A stretch of 23,315 nt of DNA from JBELMB01 sp042088665 (GTDB taxonomy: Bacteria; Pseudomonadota; Alphaproteobacteria; Rhodobacterales; Rhodobacteraceae). Shown here piece by piece: positions 1 to 6,848 of the stretch. The stretch is taken from positions 1 through 23,315 of the forward strand of contig JBELMB010000072.1 in the NCBI GenBank assembly GCA_042088665.1, written 5' to 3'. The notes beneath the pieces are model-generated. The model had not been told where the DNA came from. It made no database searches and saw only the letters and a program-made list of their open reading frames with translations. Both the position numbers and the translations under genes were made by a program. The number at the start of each line of letters is the position of its first letter. The stretch's first letter is position 1.

Positions 1-315
1 CCCGAGGCCTCCCATGGCTGGGTGCTTGGCGGGTTGGCGGTCATGCTGGCCGTCTCCGGCGTGTTGCTGGCCTGGCATGCGGTCAGGACCGTGGTCCTGC
101 GTTGCACCACCGGGCGCGGGTCAAATGCGCTCTGGTTCGGGGTGGCGGCGGCGCTGGCGCTGTATTTCATGCCACCCGGCGTCTGGCAGACGGGGTTCGG
201 GCTGCTTGACGGCACCAGCCAACAGGCTTTGACGCGCGCCGGTGCGTCGCTCTCCGACGTCCTGCCGGGGTTTTCGCTGCTCGATCTCACCCACGCCGGG
301 GCAAAGGGCGGCTGA
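1..315 (+). CDS. C-terminal part of an unrecognised membrane protein (5' end outside window)
   Basis: The reading frame is open from the first base of the window to a TGA at 313-315, so the gene begins upstream; a GTG at 22 is an internal possibility only. The visible 104 residues hold two hydrophobic stretches (around residues 8-25 and 41-56 of the visible part) followed by a polar tail of about 45 residues ending in a Gly-rich tip. This looks like the last two membrane segments of an inner-membrane protein. I do not recognise the family. The gene ends 16 bases before the end of the convergent glycosyltransferase gene, with no obvious terminator between them. Confidence 0.6.
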   Translation, partial: PEASHGWVLGGLAVMLAVSGVLLAWHAVRTVVLRCTTGRGSNALWFGVAAALALYFMPPGVWQTGFGLLDGTSQQALTRAGASLSDVLPGFSLLDLTHAGAKGG

Positions 316-331
316 GCCCCTCGCTCAGACC

Positions 332-1207
332 TCAGATCACGCCGACGAACCGCTCTGGCACGCGGTATTGCTGGGTATAGTCGGGGCGCGCAAAATTGTA
401 GAAGCCCGTGTCGCCCCGCGGCCCCCAGGACCGCATCATGCGCTTGCGCACCCAGCCGAGGTCAAACCCCTCGTGCATCTCGAGATCTGCAAAAGCCTCG
501 AAGACAGCGCGATCCTCGCCGCGCGCCTCGGCGAACCAATGCCGCCCGATGGACGCCTCCTTGACCGCGCTGCCCACCTCCTGTGTGACCTTGTTGCGGG
601 CGTTCATCACCTCGACATAGTTGCGGAAGTCGCAGAACTTGAGGTGAAAAAGATAAAGCGTGTCAGGCGCATGTAGCTGTTCGTACTGGGTAAAATGCCC
701 GCCCCGGGCAATCTTTGCGCCGTGACTGACGATACAGGGCTTGGAGTAATGAGGCGCGAGACGGACGTGCCGTCGCGGCCCAAGGATGCGATCCGTGATC
801 TCGTCGTGCTCCACGTCGATGCGGTGCACAACCTCCAGCCCCACAGGGGTCAGCATCCGGCGCGGCTTTGCCTCTTGCAGGTATTCGAGCAGATTGTGCC
901 CCTCCTCGGGGTCAACAACCACCAACTCGTCCACGTCTCCGACGACGATATGGGTATAGTAACAGCGCAGCCCCTGGACAAAATTGTTGAGCATGCGCCA
1001 ACGCTTCATATCGAAATTGGGGTGCGGGTCGCCGGGGATGCCGATGATGTTGCACCCTTCGGCCAGACGCGCGACCGCCTCCCCCCGACCGTGGTTCACG
1101 ATGTAGCAGTTCTCTCGCCCCAAGAGGTCGCCGTAGTACCGCACCCATGCCTTGAGAAAGAACGCGTCGTCGCGGACCATCGTGAGGGCCGCCGCCACCG
1201 ATTGCAT
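332..1207 (-). CDS. Glycosyltransferase, family 2-like (Glyco_tranf_2_4 type)
   Basis: A 291-residue protein resembling the family-2-like glycosyltransferases common in roseobacters, which move a sugar from a nucleotide donor to a surface glycan or similar acceptor. The N-terminus (ALTMVRDDAFFLKAWVRYY) is the usual opening of this family ('new data, far from home' motif with R/N-D/E), and DVDE at residues 91-94, after a hydrophobic strand, is the expected metal/nucleotide-sugar DxD motif. No signal peptide or membrane segment is visible, so it should be cytoplasmic. Start: the frame is open further upstream to 1426 and has another ATG at 1264, but the ATG at 1207 has GAGG eight bases before it and matches where the homologous domain begins; 1264 has no good ribosome site. 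Acceptor and donor cannot be told from sequence. Confidence 0.75.
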   Translation of the reverse strand: MQSVAAALTMVRDDAFFLKAWVRYYGDLLGRENCYIVNHGRGEAVARLAEGCNIIGIPGDPHPNFDMKRWRMLNNFVQGLRCYYTHIVVGDVDELVVVDPEEGHNLLEYLQEAKPRRMLTPVGLEVVHRIDVEHDEITDRILGPRRHVRLAPHYSKPCIVSHGAKIARGGHFTQYEQLHAPDTLYLFHLKFCDFRNYVEVMNARNKVTQEVGSAVKEASIGRHWFAEARGEDRAVFEAFADLEMHEGFDLGWVRKRMMRSWGPRGDTGFYNFARPDYTQQYRVPERFVGVI

Positions 1208-1354
1208 CTGCCGTGCCTCATGTCTTGCGCGCCTTGGCGCTGTTTTGAGGACAGGGTAACGCATTGCGCGGCGTTTGAGAATGCAATCTGCACGACACAA
1301 GCCGCGGATGTTTCTGCCTTGGCTCGCGCGGGTTTGCGACACTCTGTCCCTGAG

Positions 1355-1378
1355 AAATCCGGATCTTGTTCCGGATTT
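1355..1378. repeat. Perfect inverted repeat (9-base arms, 6-base loop)
   Basis: AAATCCGGA at 1355-1363 and TCCGGATTT at 1370-1378 are exact reverse complements separated by TCTTGT. On the + strand it is followed by GTTTT, so it could act as a weak intrinsic terminator, but no gene reads into it on that strand. It may instead be an operator or part of an RNA that includes the adjoining 41-base repeat. Confidence 0.55.
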
Positions 1379-1379
1379 G

Positions 1380-1420
1380 TTTTCCGAATCGCTCAAGGAT
1401 GGAGGGTGGTAGGGAGCGGG
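1380..1420 (+). repeat. 41-base dispersed repeat, copy 1
   Basis: The 41 bases starting TTTTCCGAATCGC and ending in a purine-rich AGGGAGCGGG match 13159-13199 in the same orientation at 37 of 41 positions. The four differences are at 1393, 1402, 1407 and 1417 (T/C, G/A, T/C, C/A). Both copies are intergenic. The reverse complement is C-rich (CCCTACC, CCATCC). I do not recognise the family. Confidence 0.75.
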
Positions 1421-1552
1421 CAACAATCGATCCGACGGAAACGATTGCCGCGTTCATTGTCGCGTTCGGTGCCGCGCGCGCGAGGCGCAGAAAAACACCT
1501 TCGCACCCCGGTGGGGATTGCGGTAAGCTGCAGAAAAACCAATGAGGCAGCT

Positions 1553-2308
1553 ATGATCCCCGACGGGTTTGCGTCCACGGGTTGGCACATCAGGGCAGGC
1601 ACAGTGCCAGCGCGCCGCTTTCAAGTGTTTGGTGAGCGGTCCTCCGGCACCAATTTCGTCAAGCGGTTGATTGGCCGCAACAGCGGGCTCACCCCGATCG
1701 AAACGCTGGGATGGAAGCATGGGTTTCCGCATATGACCGCCATTCCGCATGACGTGGTGGTGGTTTGCGCCGTGCGCGATGCGCGCGCCTGGAGCCTGTC
1801 GATGCATGCCAAGCCCTGGCATTGCCCAGCCGATGTGCAGGCGCTGCCCTACCCGGACTTCCTGCGGGCAGAGTGGCGAACCATTGCGGACCGCAAGCGC
1901 TATTTCCCGCAAGTGGCGGAGCTTGGCGGACAGGGCGCGCCCCTGCAACACGACCGGCACCCCATCACCGGCCTGCCCTTTGCAAATCTGTTTGCCCTGC
2001 GGCAGGCCAAGCTGGACGGGCTTTTGTCTTATTTTCAAAGAGGATGCGCGCTGGTCTTCTGCCAGATGGAGCGCGTCCAAGCCGACCCCGAGGGGTTTCT
2101 CGCGGCGCTGCACAGCGGGCTTGATCTTTCCATGCCCACCGGGGCCTACCGCCCCGTGTTCAAACGCCTCGGCGCGAAGTTTCTGTCCGCGACGCCAACG
2201 CGGCCTGACACCCCAACCGAGATTGCTCCGGCAGATCTCGCTTTCCTGCGACAGGAACTGGACCTTCAGCGCGAGGCCCAGCTTGGCTATGACTATGGCC
2301 CGACCTGA
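1553..2308 (+). CDS. Sulfotransferase-like protein (GERxSGTN P-loop family)
   Basis: A 251-residue protein with the P-loop-like motif FGERSSGTN at residues 26-34, which is the hallmark of a PAPS-sulfotransferase-related family frequent in marine alphaproteobacteria. It is followed by a strand ending in CAVRDARAW (about 72-80), equivalent to the RDP/RxW segment that binds the 3'-phosphate of the cofactor. No signal peptide or membrane segment is seen. Start: ATG at 1553 with GAGG five bases upstream; the longer open frame back to 695 runs antisense through the glycosyltransferase gene and is not real coding. Divergent placement beside a glycosyltransferase suggests work on a glycan, but the acceptor is unknown and sulfotransferase activity is inferred from the motif only. 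Confidence 0.65.
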   Translation: MIPDGFASTGWHIRAGTVPARRFQVFGERSSGTNFVKRLIGRNSGLTPIETLGWKHGFPHMTAIPHDVVVVCAVRDARAWSLSMHAKPWHCPADVQALPYPDFLRAEWRTIADRKRYFPQVAELGGQGAPLQHDRHPITGLPFANLFALRQAKLDGLLSYFQRGCALVFCQMERVQADPEGFLAALHSGLDLSMPTGAYRPVFKRLGAKFLSATPTRPDTPTEIAPADLAFLRQELDLQREAQLGYDYGPT

Positions 2309-2323
2309 CCCGGCGGTCTCAGG

Positions 2324-3589
2324 CTACAGTTGAGGATCGACGAGGATCGCCCGGAAATCATTCACATTTGTCCCCGTCGGACCTGTGGAGAAAACATCCC
2401 CCAAGAGGTCGAATGCGCCAAAGGGATCCTGCCGCTGAACAAAGCCGCGCGGATCCTGACCTGCCGCGCGCAAGCGCGCGAAACTGCTGCCATCGACAAA
2501 AGCCCCGGCGTTGTCCTCGCTGCCGTCGATGCCGTCCGTATCCGCGCTCAGCGCCACGACAGGCAAGCCCTCGATGCCCGCGGCCAAGCCCATCAGAAAG
2601 GCCGTGTTGCGCCCGCCGCGACCGGGTGTGCCGCGCAGGGTCACTGTCGTCTCACCGCCTGAAAGCAGGACCACGGGCCCCTTGAACGGACGGTTGCGCA
2701 GGGCGATTTCACGGGCCAGTGCTGCATGCACAGCGCCCACATCTGCGGCCTCGCCCTCAATCGCGTCGGACAGGATGGCGGCGCGAATCCCCTGCGCCTC
2801 ACATTGCGCCGCGGCAGCCTCCAGCGACAACCGGGCGGAGGCAACAACGCGCACGACATTGTCTTCGAAACAGCTGTCGACCGGGCTTGGCGCGGCAGAC
2901 GCATCACTTGCGATATGCGCCATAACCTTTTCCGGCAAAACGATGTTTCGCGTTTCGATCATGGACAGCGCGTCCTCTTGCGTCACCCAGTCCGGCACGG
3001 TCGGGCCAGAGGCCACCTGCGCCGGGTCATCCCCCGGCACGTCAGAGACAACAAGGCTGACCACGCGCGCGGGATGCGCTGCCGCAGCAAGGCGACCGCC
3101 CTTGATCCCGCTGACATGCTTGCGGATGGCGTTCATGACGCCGATCGGCGCACCGGAGGCCAGAAGCGCCTCGTTCAGGGCCTGTTCATCGGCGAGGTCC
3201 AGCCCTTCGGGCGGGGCGGGCAGCAGCGCCGAGCCGCCGCCACAGATCAGCGCCACCACCAGATCCGCAGGCGTCAGCCCGGCAACCGCGTCGAACATCG
3301 CCTGCGTGGCCGCAAGTCCCGCCGCGTCCGGCACGGGATGAGAGGCCTCGAGCACTTTCAGATGACGGCAGGGCGCGGCATAGCCGTAACGCGTGACCAC
3401 GACCCCCTCCACGGGGTCCTGCCAAAGCGTCTCGAACGCGGCGGCAAGCTGCGCCGCCCCCTTGCCAAGTGCCACGACAACGGTCCGGCCCGGCGGCTTT
3501 GGCGGCAAGACATCGGCCAGCGCCTGCATCGGGTCGGCAGCCCCCACTGCCGCATGAAAGAGGTCGGACAGAAAAGCACGCTTATCCAT
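2324..3589 (-). CDS. gckA: Glycerate 2-kinase, MOFRL family (GckA/TtuD-like)
   Basis: A 421-residue protein of the two-domain glycerate kinase/MOFRL family, which phosphorylates D-glycerate with ATP, typically to 2-phosphoglycerate; older annotations call it hydroxypyruvate reductase TtuD. Visible landmarks are GKG (42-44), CGGGSALL (116-123), the RKHVSGIKGGRLA stretch (156-168), SDVPGDDP (182-189), SGP (194-196) and the C-terminal MOFRL domain with GGET and GRGGRN. Length is normal for the family. Start: ATG at 3589 with GGAG seven bases upstream; it overlaps the last 8 bases of the upstream carnitine dehydrogenase gene, so the two are cotranscribed and probably translationally coupled. The usual role is assimilation of glycerate from the serine, glyoxylate or tartrate routes; here the partner gene suggests a link with betaine-derived glycine and serine, which is inference. 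Confidence 0.88.
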   Translation of the reverse strand: MDKRAFLSDLFHAAVGAADPMQALADVLPPKPPGRTVVVALGKGAAQLAAAFETLWQDPVEGVVVTRYGYAAPCRHLKVLEASHPVPDAAGLAATQAMFDAVAGLTPADLVVALICGGGSALLPAPPEGLDLADEQALNEALLASGAPIGVMNAIRKHVSGIKGGRLAAAAHPARVVSLVVSDVPGDDPAQVASGPTVPDWVTQEDALSMIETRNIVLPEKVMAHIASDASAAPSPVDSCFEDNVVRVVASARLSLEAAAAQCEAQGIRAAILSDAIEGEAADVGAVHAALAREIALRNRPFKGPVVLLSGGETTVTLRGTPGRGGRNTAFLMGLAAGIEGLPVVALSADTDGIDGSEDNAGAFVDGSSFARLRAAGQDPRGFVQRQDPFGAFDLLGDVFSTGPTGTNVNDFRAILVDPQL

Positions 3590-4994
3590 TGGTCGTCTCC
3601 GCATGCGCTGCGGCAAGGCGTTCGACTGCGGCTGCCACCTCTGGCAGCGGCGGGCAGGATCGCCGTGTCTCAAGCGAGACATGCAGCAGGAACTGGTCAC
3701 AGGTTGCCAGCATCTGATGATCCGCCGCGCGCTTCATCTCGTGCCAGAGGCGCAGTTTCTTGCCCTCGCCCTGCACCACGCGCGTCTCGACATAGACGGC
3801 CTCGCCCGCGTGGGTTTCCGAGAGGTACTTGATCGTGGTTTCCGCCGTGAAATAGCTGTTGCCCGCGGCAATGTAATCCCGGTCGGCCCCCACATGGGCC
3901 ATGAGTTCCTCCGAGGCGTCAGAGAAGACCTGCCCGTAGCGCCCCTCGTTCATATGGCCATTCACATCCGTCCAGTCGACGGGCACCACGCGGCGCATGG
4001 TGACCAGCGGCACGTCCTCGATCAGGGGCGCGCGCAGCCTCGCGTCATGTTCAAGGATCAGCGCGCCCGCCGCCGCATTCTGCCCCTTGAGCGCGCGCAG
4101 GATGGCCACGAGGTTGTCGTCGCGCAGGCGTTCCAGTTCACGGATGCTATGGGCGCCGGACTGGGCGTCCGATTGGTCGGCGATGAGATCGACAAGCTCT
4201 TCGGTGAACTCCGGCACGTCCATCAGCTTGGTCCATGGCCATTTCAGCGCCGGACCGAATTGCGCCATGAAGTGGCGCATGCCCGCTTCGCCGCCAGCCA
4301 CGCGGTATGTCTCGAACAGACCCATCTGCGCCCACCGCAAGCCAAAGCCATAGCGGATCGCATCGTCGATCTCTTCGGTCGTGGCGATACCGTCCTTGAC
4401 CAGCCAGAGCGCCTCGCGCCAGACGGCCTCAAGGAACCGGTCCGCGATATGGGCATCGATTTCCTTGCGCACATGCAGAGGATACATGCCGATATCGCGC
4501 AGCACGGCGCGGGCGGTCTCGATCGTGGTGTCCGTGGCGGCGCCGGGCACCAGTTCCACCAGCGGCAGCAGGTAGACCGGGTTGAAGGGGTGTGCGACGA
4601 CGATCTGCCCGGGCGCGGGGGCACCTGCCTGCAGCTCAGAGGGTTTGAACCCACTGGTCGAAGAGGCCAGCACCGCATCGGGCGCGGCCGCCTGGATCCC
4701 GGCGTAGACCTTCTGTTTGAGGTCCAGCCGCTCCGGCACGCTTTCCTGAATGTAGGTGGCGCCGGTGACGGCCTCCGCCAGATCGCTGTGAAAAGTGATC
4801 TGTCCCCGAAGGGGCATCGGCGCCTCAAAGAGCATCGGCAAGGCGCGCGCCGCGCCATCCATGACTTCGCTGATCTTGCGCTCCGCTTCCGGGTCGGGAT
4901 CAAAGACCCGCACATTCCAGCCCATCAACGCAAAACGGGCGGCCCAGCCGCCGCCGATCACGCCCCCACCGATGATCGCCGCTGTCTTGTTCAT
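3582..4994 (-). CDS. lcdH: Carnitine 3-dehydrogenase fused to a hotdog thioesterase
   Basis: A 470-residue fusion. Residues 1 to about 315 form a 3-hydroxyacyl-CoA-dehydrogenase-type enzyme: GGGVIGGG dinucleotide site at 9-16, substrate/catalytic segment AHPFNPVYLLPLVELVPG (134-151) with the His135-Glu147 pair. This arrangement fits L-carnitine 3-dehydrogenase, which oxidises carnitine to 3-dehydrocarnitine with NAD. Residues about 328-468 form a 4HBT hotdog domain with DWTDVNGHMNEGRY (340-353), the acyl-CoA thioesterase signature. In known carnitine pathways dehydrocarnitine is cleaved with acetyl-CoA by a BKACE enzyme to betainyl-CoA, which a thioesterase hydrolyses to glycine betaine; dehydrogenase/thioesterase fusions are known in rhizobia. 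The BKACE gene is not in this window. Start ATG at 4994 has GGAGAG upstream. It leads the operon with glycerate kinase. Confidence 0.85.
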   Translation of the reverse strand: MNKTAAIIGGGVIGGGWAARFALMGWNVRVFDPDPEAERKISEVMDGAARALPMLFEAPMPLRGQITFHSDLAEAVTGATYIQESVPERLDLKQKVYAGIQAAAPDAVLASSTSGFKPSELQAGAPAPGQIVVAHPFNPVYLLPLVELVPGAATDTTIETARAVLRDIGMYPLHVRKEIDAHIADRFLEAVWREALWLVKDGIATTEEIDDAIRYGFGLRWAQMGLFETYRVAGGEAGMRHFMAQFGPALKWPWTKLMDVPEFTEELVDLIADQSDAQSGAHSIRELERLRDDNLVAILRALKGQNAAAGALILEHDARLRAPLIEDVPLVTMRRVVPVDWTDVNGHMNEGRYGQVFSDASEELMAHVGADRDYIAAGNSYFTAETTIKYLSETHAGEAVYVETRVVQGEGKKLRLWHEMKRAADHQMLATCDQFLLHVSLETRRSCPPLPEVAAAVERLAAAHAETTNG

Positions 4995-5044
4995 GTGACT
5001 CGCTCTCCAATCTGTGCCAGCGTCGGGTTACGCCATGCGTCCCG

Positions 5045-5128
5045 CCAGACCAAGAGGCAAACCCGCGGGCCCGTCTGGTCTCAAAGCGTCAAATGCGGGC
5101 GTCAGGCGACCCGGGGCCAGGTCTGGTC
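5045..5128. promoter_or_regulatory. Iterated GTCTGGTC motifs upstream of the carnitine dehydrogenase
   Basis: GTCTGGTC occurs at 5073-5080 and 5121-5128, and its near reverse complement CCAGACCA at 5045-5052. All lie 50-135 bases upstream of the lcdH start in a 208-base gap. Repeated short arms of this sort often mark a regulator binding region (GntR-type operators have TGGT/ACCA arms), but no regulator gene adjoins, so this is a tentative call. Confidence 0.3.
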
Positions 5129-5202
5129 AAGGGACGTATTTTGCGGGGGGTGCGGGTATGGGGTCAATGCACCGCATGCGTGGGCAGGCCAGGCCGCAGC
5201 CT

Positions 5203-5658
5203 TCAGGGCGTGAGACGGTCCACGTCATACCCGTACCAATCAAGGATCTCGCGCGCGGCGTTGAGCCGTTCCCGGGGCAGGCCTGCGCGGTCGATGATGG
5301 CAAACCACGCGCCTCCCGGGTCGCCAATGGCCGCGGTGCGGTTGTCCGCATCCATCCAATGCACCCACAGCCGGGAGGTGCCCCAGACAAAGCGCCCCTG
5401 CCCTTCAAAGCGCAGCGCGCGGGTCTCGGCCCCCAATTGCATGGCCGCTGCGTCAAAGGTCAGCGTGGCCCCATCCGGCACGCCGCCCCCCAGAACGATG
5501 GTCCACGCGCCAGTCAACCGGTCGGGGGTCACATTGGCCTGCGAGGCCACCGGCGCGGTCGGGTTGCGCAGCGGCAAGCTGGGGCTTTCTTGCAGGGGCT
5601 CGGTGCATCCAAGGGTCAGCAGGACAGCCGCCAACGCCACAAGGGTGGTTGCCTTCAC
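5203..5658 (-). CDS. Small lipoprotein, possibly lipocalin-like
   Basis: A 151-residue protein with a lipoprotein signal: short charged N-terminus, hydrophobic core and lipobox LTLGC with Cys at residue 18, followed by Thr, so outer-membrane sorting is expected. The mature part has a proline-rich linker, then a β-rich domain with a Gly-Ala-Trp near residue 54 and a C-terminal helix ending GYDVDRL. The Trp-containing first strand and the GYD-x-x-RL ending recall bacterial lipocalins (Blc type), but the domain is short, so the assignment is tentative. The start is GTG at 5658, overlapping the TGA of the upstream SGNH hydrolase gene by four bases (GTGA), which indicates translational coupling. 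The longer open frame to 5970 is a shadow of the hydrolase gene. Confidence 0.7.
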   Translation of the reverse strand: MKATTLVALAAVLLTLGCTEPLQESPSLPLRNPTAPVASQANVTPDRLTGAWTIVLGGGVPDGATLTFDAAAMQLGAETRALRFEGQGRFVWGTSRLWVHWMDADNRTAAIGDPGGAWFAIIDRAGLPRERLNAAREILDWYGYDVDRLTP

Positions 5659-6281
5659 GGCAGCCGCGCCAGAACGGCGGGCGCGAGGGCCTGCCCAAGG
5701 GCGCGGTGGGCGTCCATCTCCCAATGAACGCCATCCACGGGGGACACATGCACCACGCTGCCAGCGTCGAACATGCCAAATCCAAGGCGCGCCGCCCCTT
5801 CGGCAAGCGCCTCTGTCAGGCCGATCTGCCGGGCCTGCGCGCCGACAAAGACCGGCGCCAATACCCCGGTTTCGATCACCGGCACTGGCGATATGATCAT
5901 CACGTCGCGCACGACACCCTCGGCCTTGGCCGTCAGTGCCAATCGTTCGACCGAGCGGGCAATTTCCCAAGAGGTCACGGAAAACCGGACTTTCAGGTCG
6001 TTGGTGCCCAGCATCAGGACCATCAGGTCGATGGGCCGGTGCGAATGCAGAACCGCGGGCAACACCGTCAGCCCGTTGCGCATGCCGCCCTCGATCACAT
6101 CGTCATGCACGGTTGTGCGTCCGGGCAGCCCTTCGGCGATGACCTCGTGGTCCTCTCCCAGCGCCTCCGCCATCACGTCAGGCCAGCGCGCCCCCCGGGG
6201 GTGGCGGTCCTGCGCGCCCAACGCCTTGAGCGGCGCCGTGCCGTGGGTGTTGCTGTCGCCGTAACACAAGATAACCGCCAT
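5655..6281 (-). CDS. SGNH/GDSL-family esterase (arylesterase-like hydrolase)
   Basis: A 208-residue hydrolase with all four SGNH blocks: GDSN near residue 8 (nucleophile Ser), the Gly block around GLPGRTT (51-57), GTND (96-99) and DGVHW (183-187) carrying the catalytic Asp and His. The family hydrolyses esters of short acyl chains or acetylated sugars. The N-terminus lacks a signal peptide (MAVILCYGDS), so it is probably cytoplasmic. A near-perfect ribosome site (AAGGAGG) precedes the ATG at 6281. The gene ends in the GTGA overlap with the lipoprotein gene. The natural substrate cannot be read from sequence. Confidence 0.85.
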   Translation of the reverse strand: MAVILCYGDSNTHGTAPLKALGAQDRHPRGARWPDVMAEALGEDHEVIAEGLPGRTTVHDDVIEGGMRNGLTVLPAVLHSHRPIDLMVLMLGTNDLKVRFSVTSWEIARSVERLALTAKAEGVVRDVMIISPVPVIETGVLAPVFVGAQARQIGLTEALAEGAARLGFGMFDAGSVVHVSPVDGVHWEMDAHRALGQALAPAVLARLP

Positions 6282-6428
6282 CGCCCCTCCTTTGCCCCAA
6301 GCGGGGCCGCGTCCTGCGTCAAACCTGCCTGAATTGCCGCATTTAGGCCATAGTTTGGCACCGAGATCCGCCCGCTTTCTTAGCGAAAGATGTCTGTATC
6401 AGGATTGTCTCTTGCCGGAACGCTGCCC

Positions 6429-6746
6429 ATGACACCGATCTCCTCCTTGACCGCGCCCAGTGCGCGACGCAGCAGCCATGCCAAACTGTTTGCGCTTTAC
6501 CGAAACGAAGCCGCGGGGGACCCCCTTGAGCCTGCCCCTCGGCGGCCGGATCCGGGGCTGAGCGAGGCGGACGTCCAGATCATTCGCGCCACGGCGGTGG
6601 CCTCGCTTGACCGACCGCGTCTGACGCGTGGGGACATCTGGTGGGACAGGATCCAGCGCCGGTGGGATGCGCTGATGGGCGAATGGACCTTGCCGCAGGT
6701 GCCGGTGCCCGTGACAGTGTCGGGCACATCGCCCGCGAAGGCCTGA
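6429..6746 (+). CDS. Small hypothetical protein
   Basis: A 105-residue protein that I do not recognise. It is soluble, with a helical, charged middle and a Trp-rich end segment (GDIWWDRIQRRWDALMGEW). Third codon positions are strongly G/C from the ATG at 6429 onward and less so between 6390 and 6428, so I favour 6429 over the upstream ATG at 6390, although neither has a clear ribosome site. It is divergent from the SGNH hydrolase gene and convergent with rlmE. The two antisense frames over it have atypical composition and are less likely to be real. Confidence 0.5.
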   Translation: MTPISSLTAPSARRSSHAKLFALYRNEAAGDPLEPAPRRPDPGLSEADVQIIRATAVASLDRPRLTRGDIWWDRIQRRWDALMGEWTLPQVPVPVTVSGTSPAKA

Positions 6747-6848
6747 CGACAGGCGGGGGTTCCTTGCCTCAGACCATGGTGGGTGGGTCTGTCCGCCCCC
6801 CACAGGCGGCTCGCCTGACAGCCGTTACCGGGCGCGCGCCCCGGGGCG

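Larger units (their letters stand above)
1208..1552. other. 345-base divergent intergenic region
   Basis: This gap lies between the glycosyltransferase (-) and the sulfotransferase-like gene (+) and must hold both promoters. It contains a perfect 9-base inverted repeat (1355-1378) and, directly after it, one copy of a 41-base sequence that recurs at 13159-13199. The open frames crossing it on both strands are extensions of the neighbouring genes or shadows and lack ribosome sites. I could not assign a confident -35/-10 pair. Confidence 0.6.

Noticed and set aside
780..800. CCCAAGGATG sequence resembling the middle of the 41-base repeat
   Set aside because: The match is limited to about 10 bases inside the glycosyltransferase coding sequence; flanks do not match. 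The same holds near 15650.
695..1552. Long upstream extension of the sulfotransferase-like frame
   Set aside because: It runs antisense through the glycosyltransferase gene; the ATG at 1553 has a proper ribosome site and begins the recognisable domain.
2726..3832. 368-codon plus-strand frame opposite the glycerate kinase
   Set aside because: Composition is rich in Arg, Gly and His without any domain, and the minus strand encodes the MOFRL enzyme.
3603..5213. 536-codon plus-strand frame opposite the carnitine dehydrogenase
   Set aside because: It is a shadow frame typical of high-GC DNA; the opposite strand encodes a protein with full motifs.
6803..6817. CAGGCG-GCT-CGCCTG hairpin between the hypothetical gene and rlmE
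   Set aside because: The stem is short, with no T run on either strand; expected by chance in such GC-rich sequence, so not called as a terminator.
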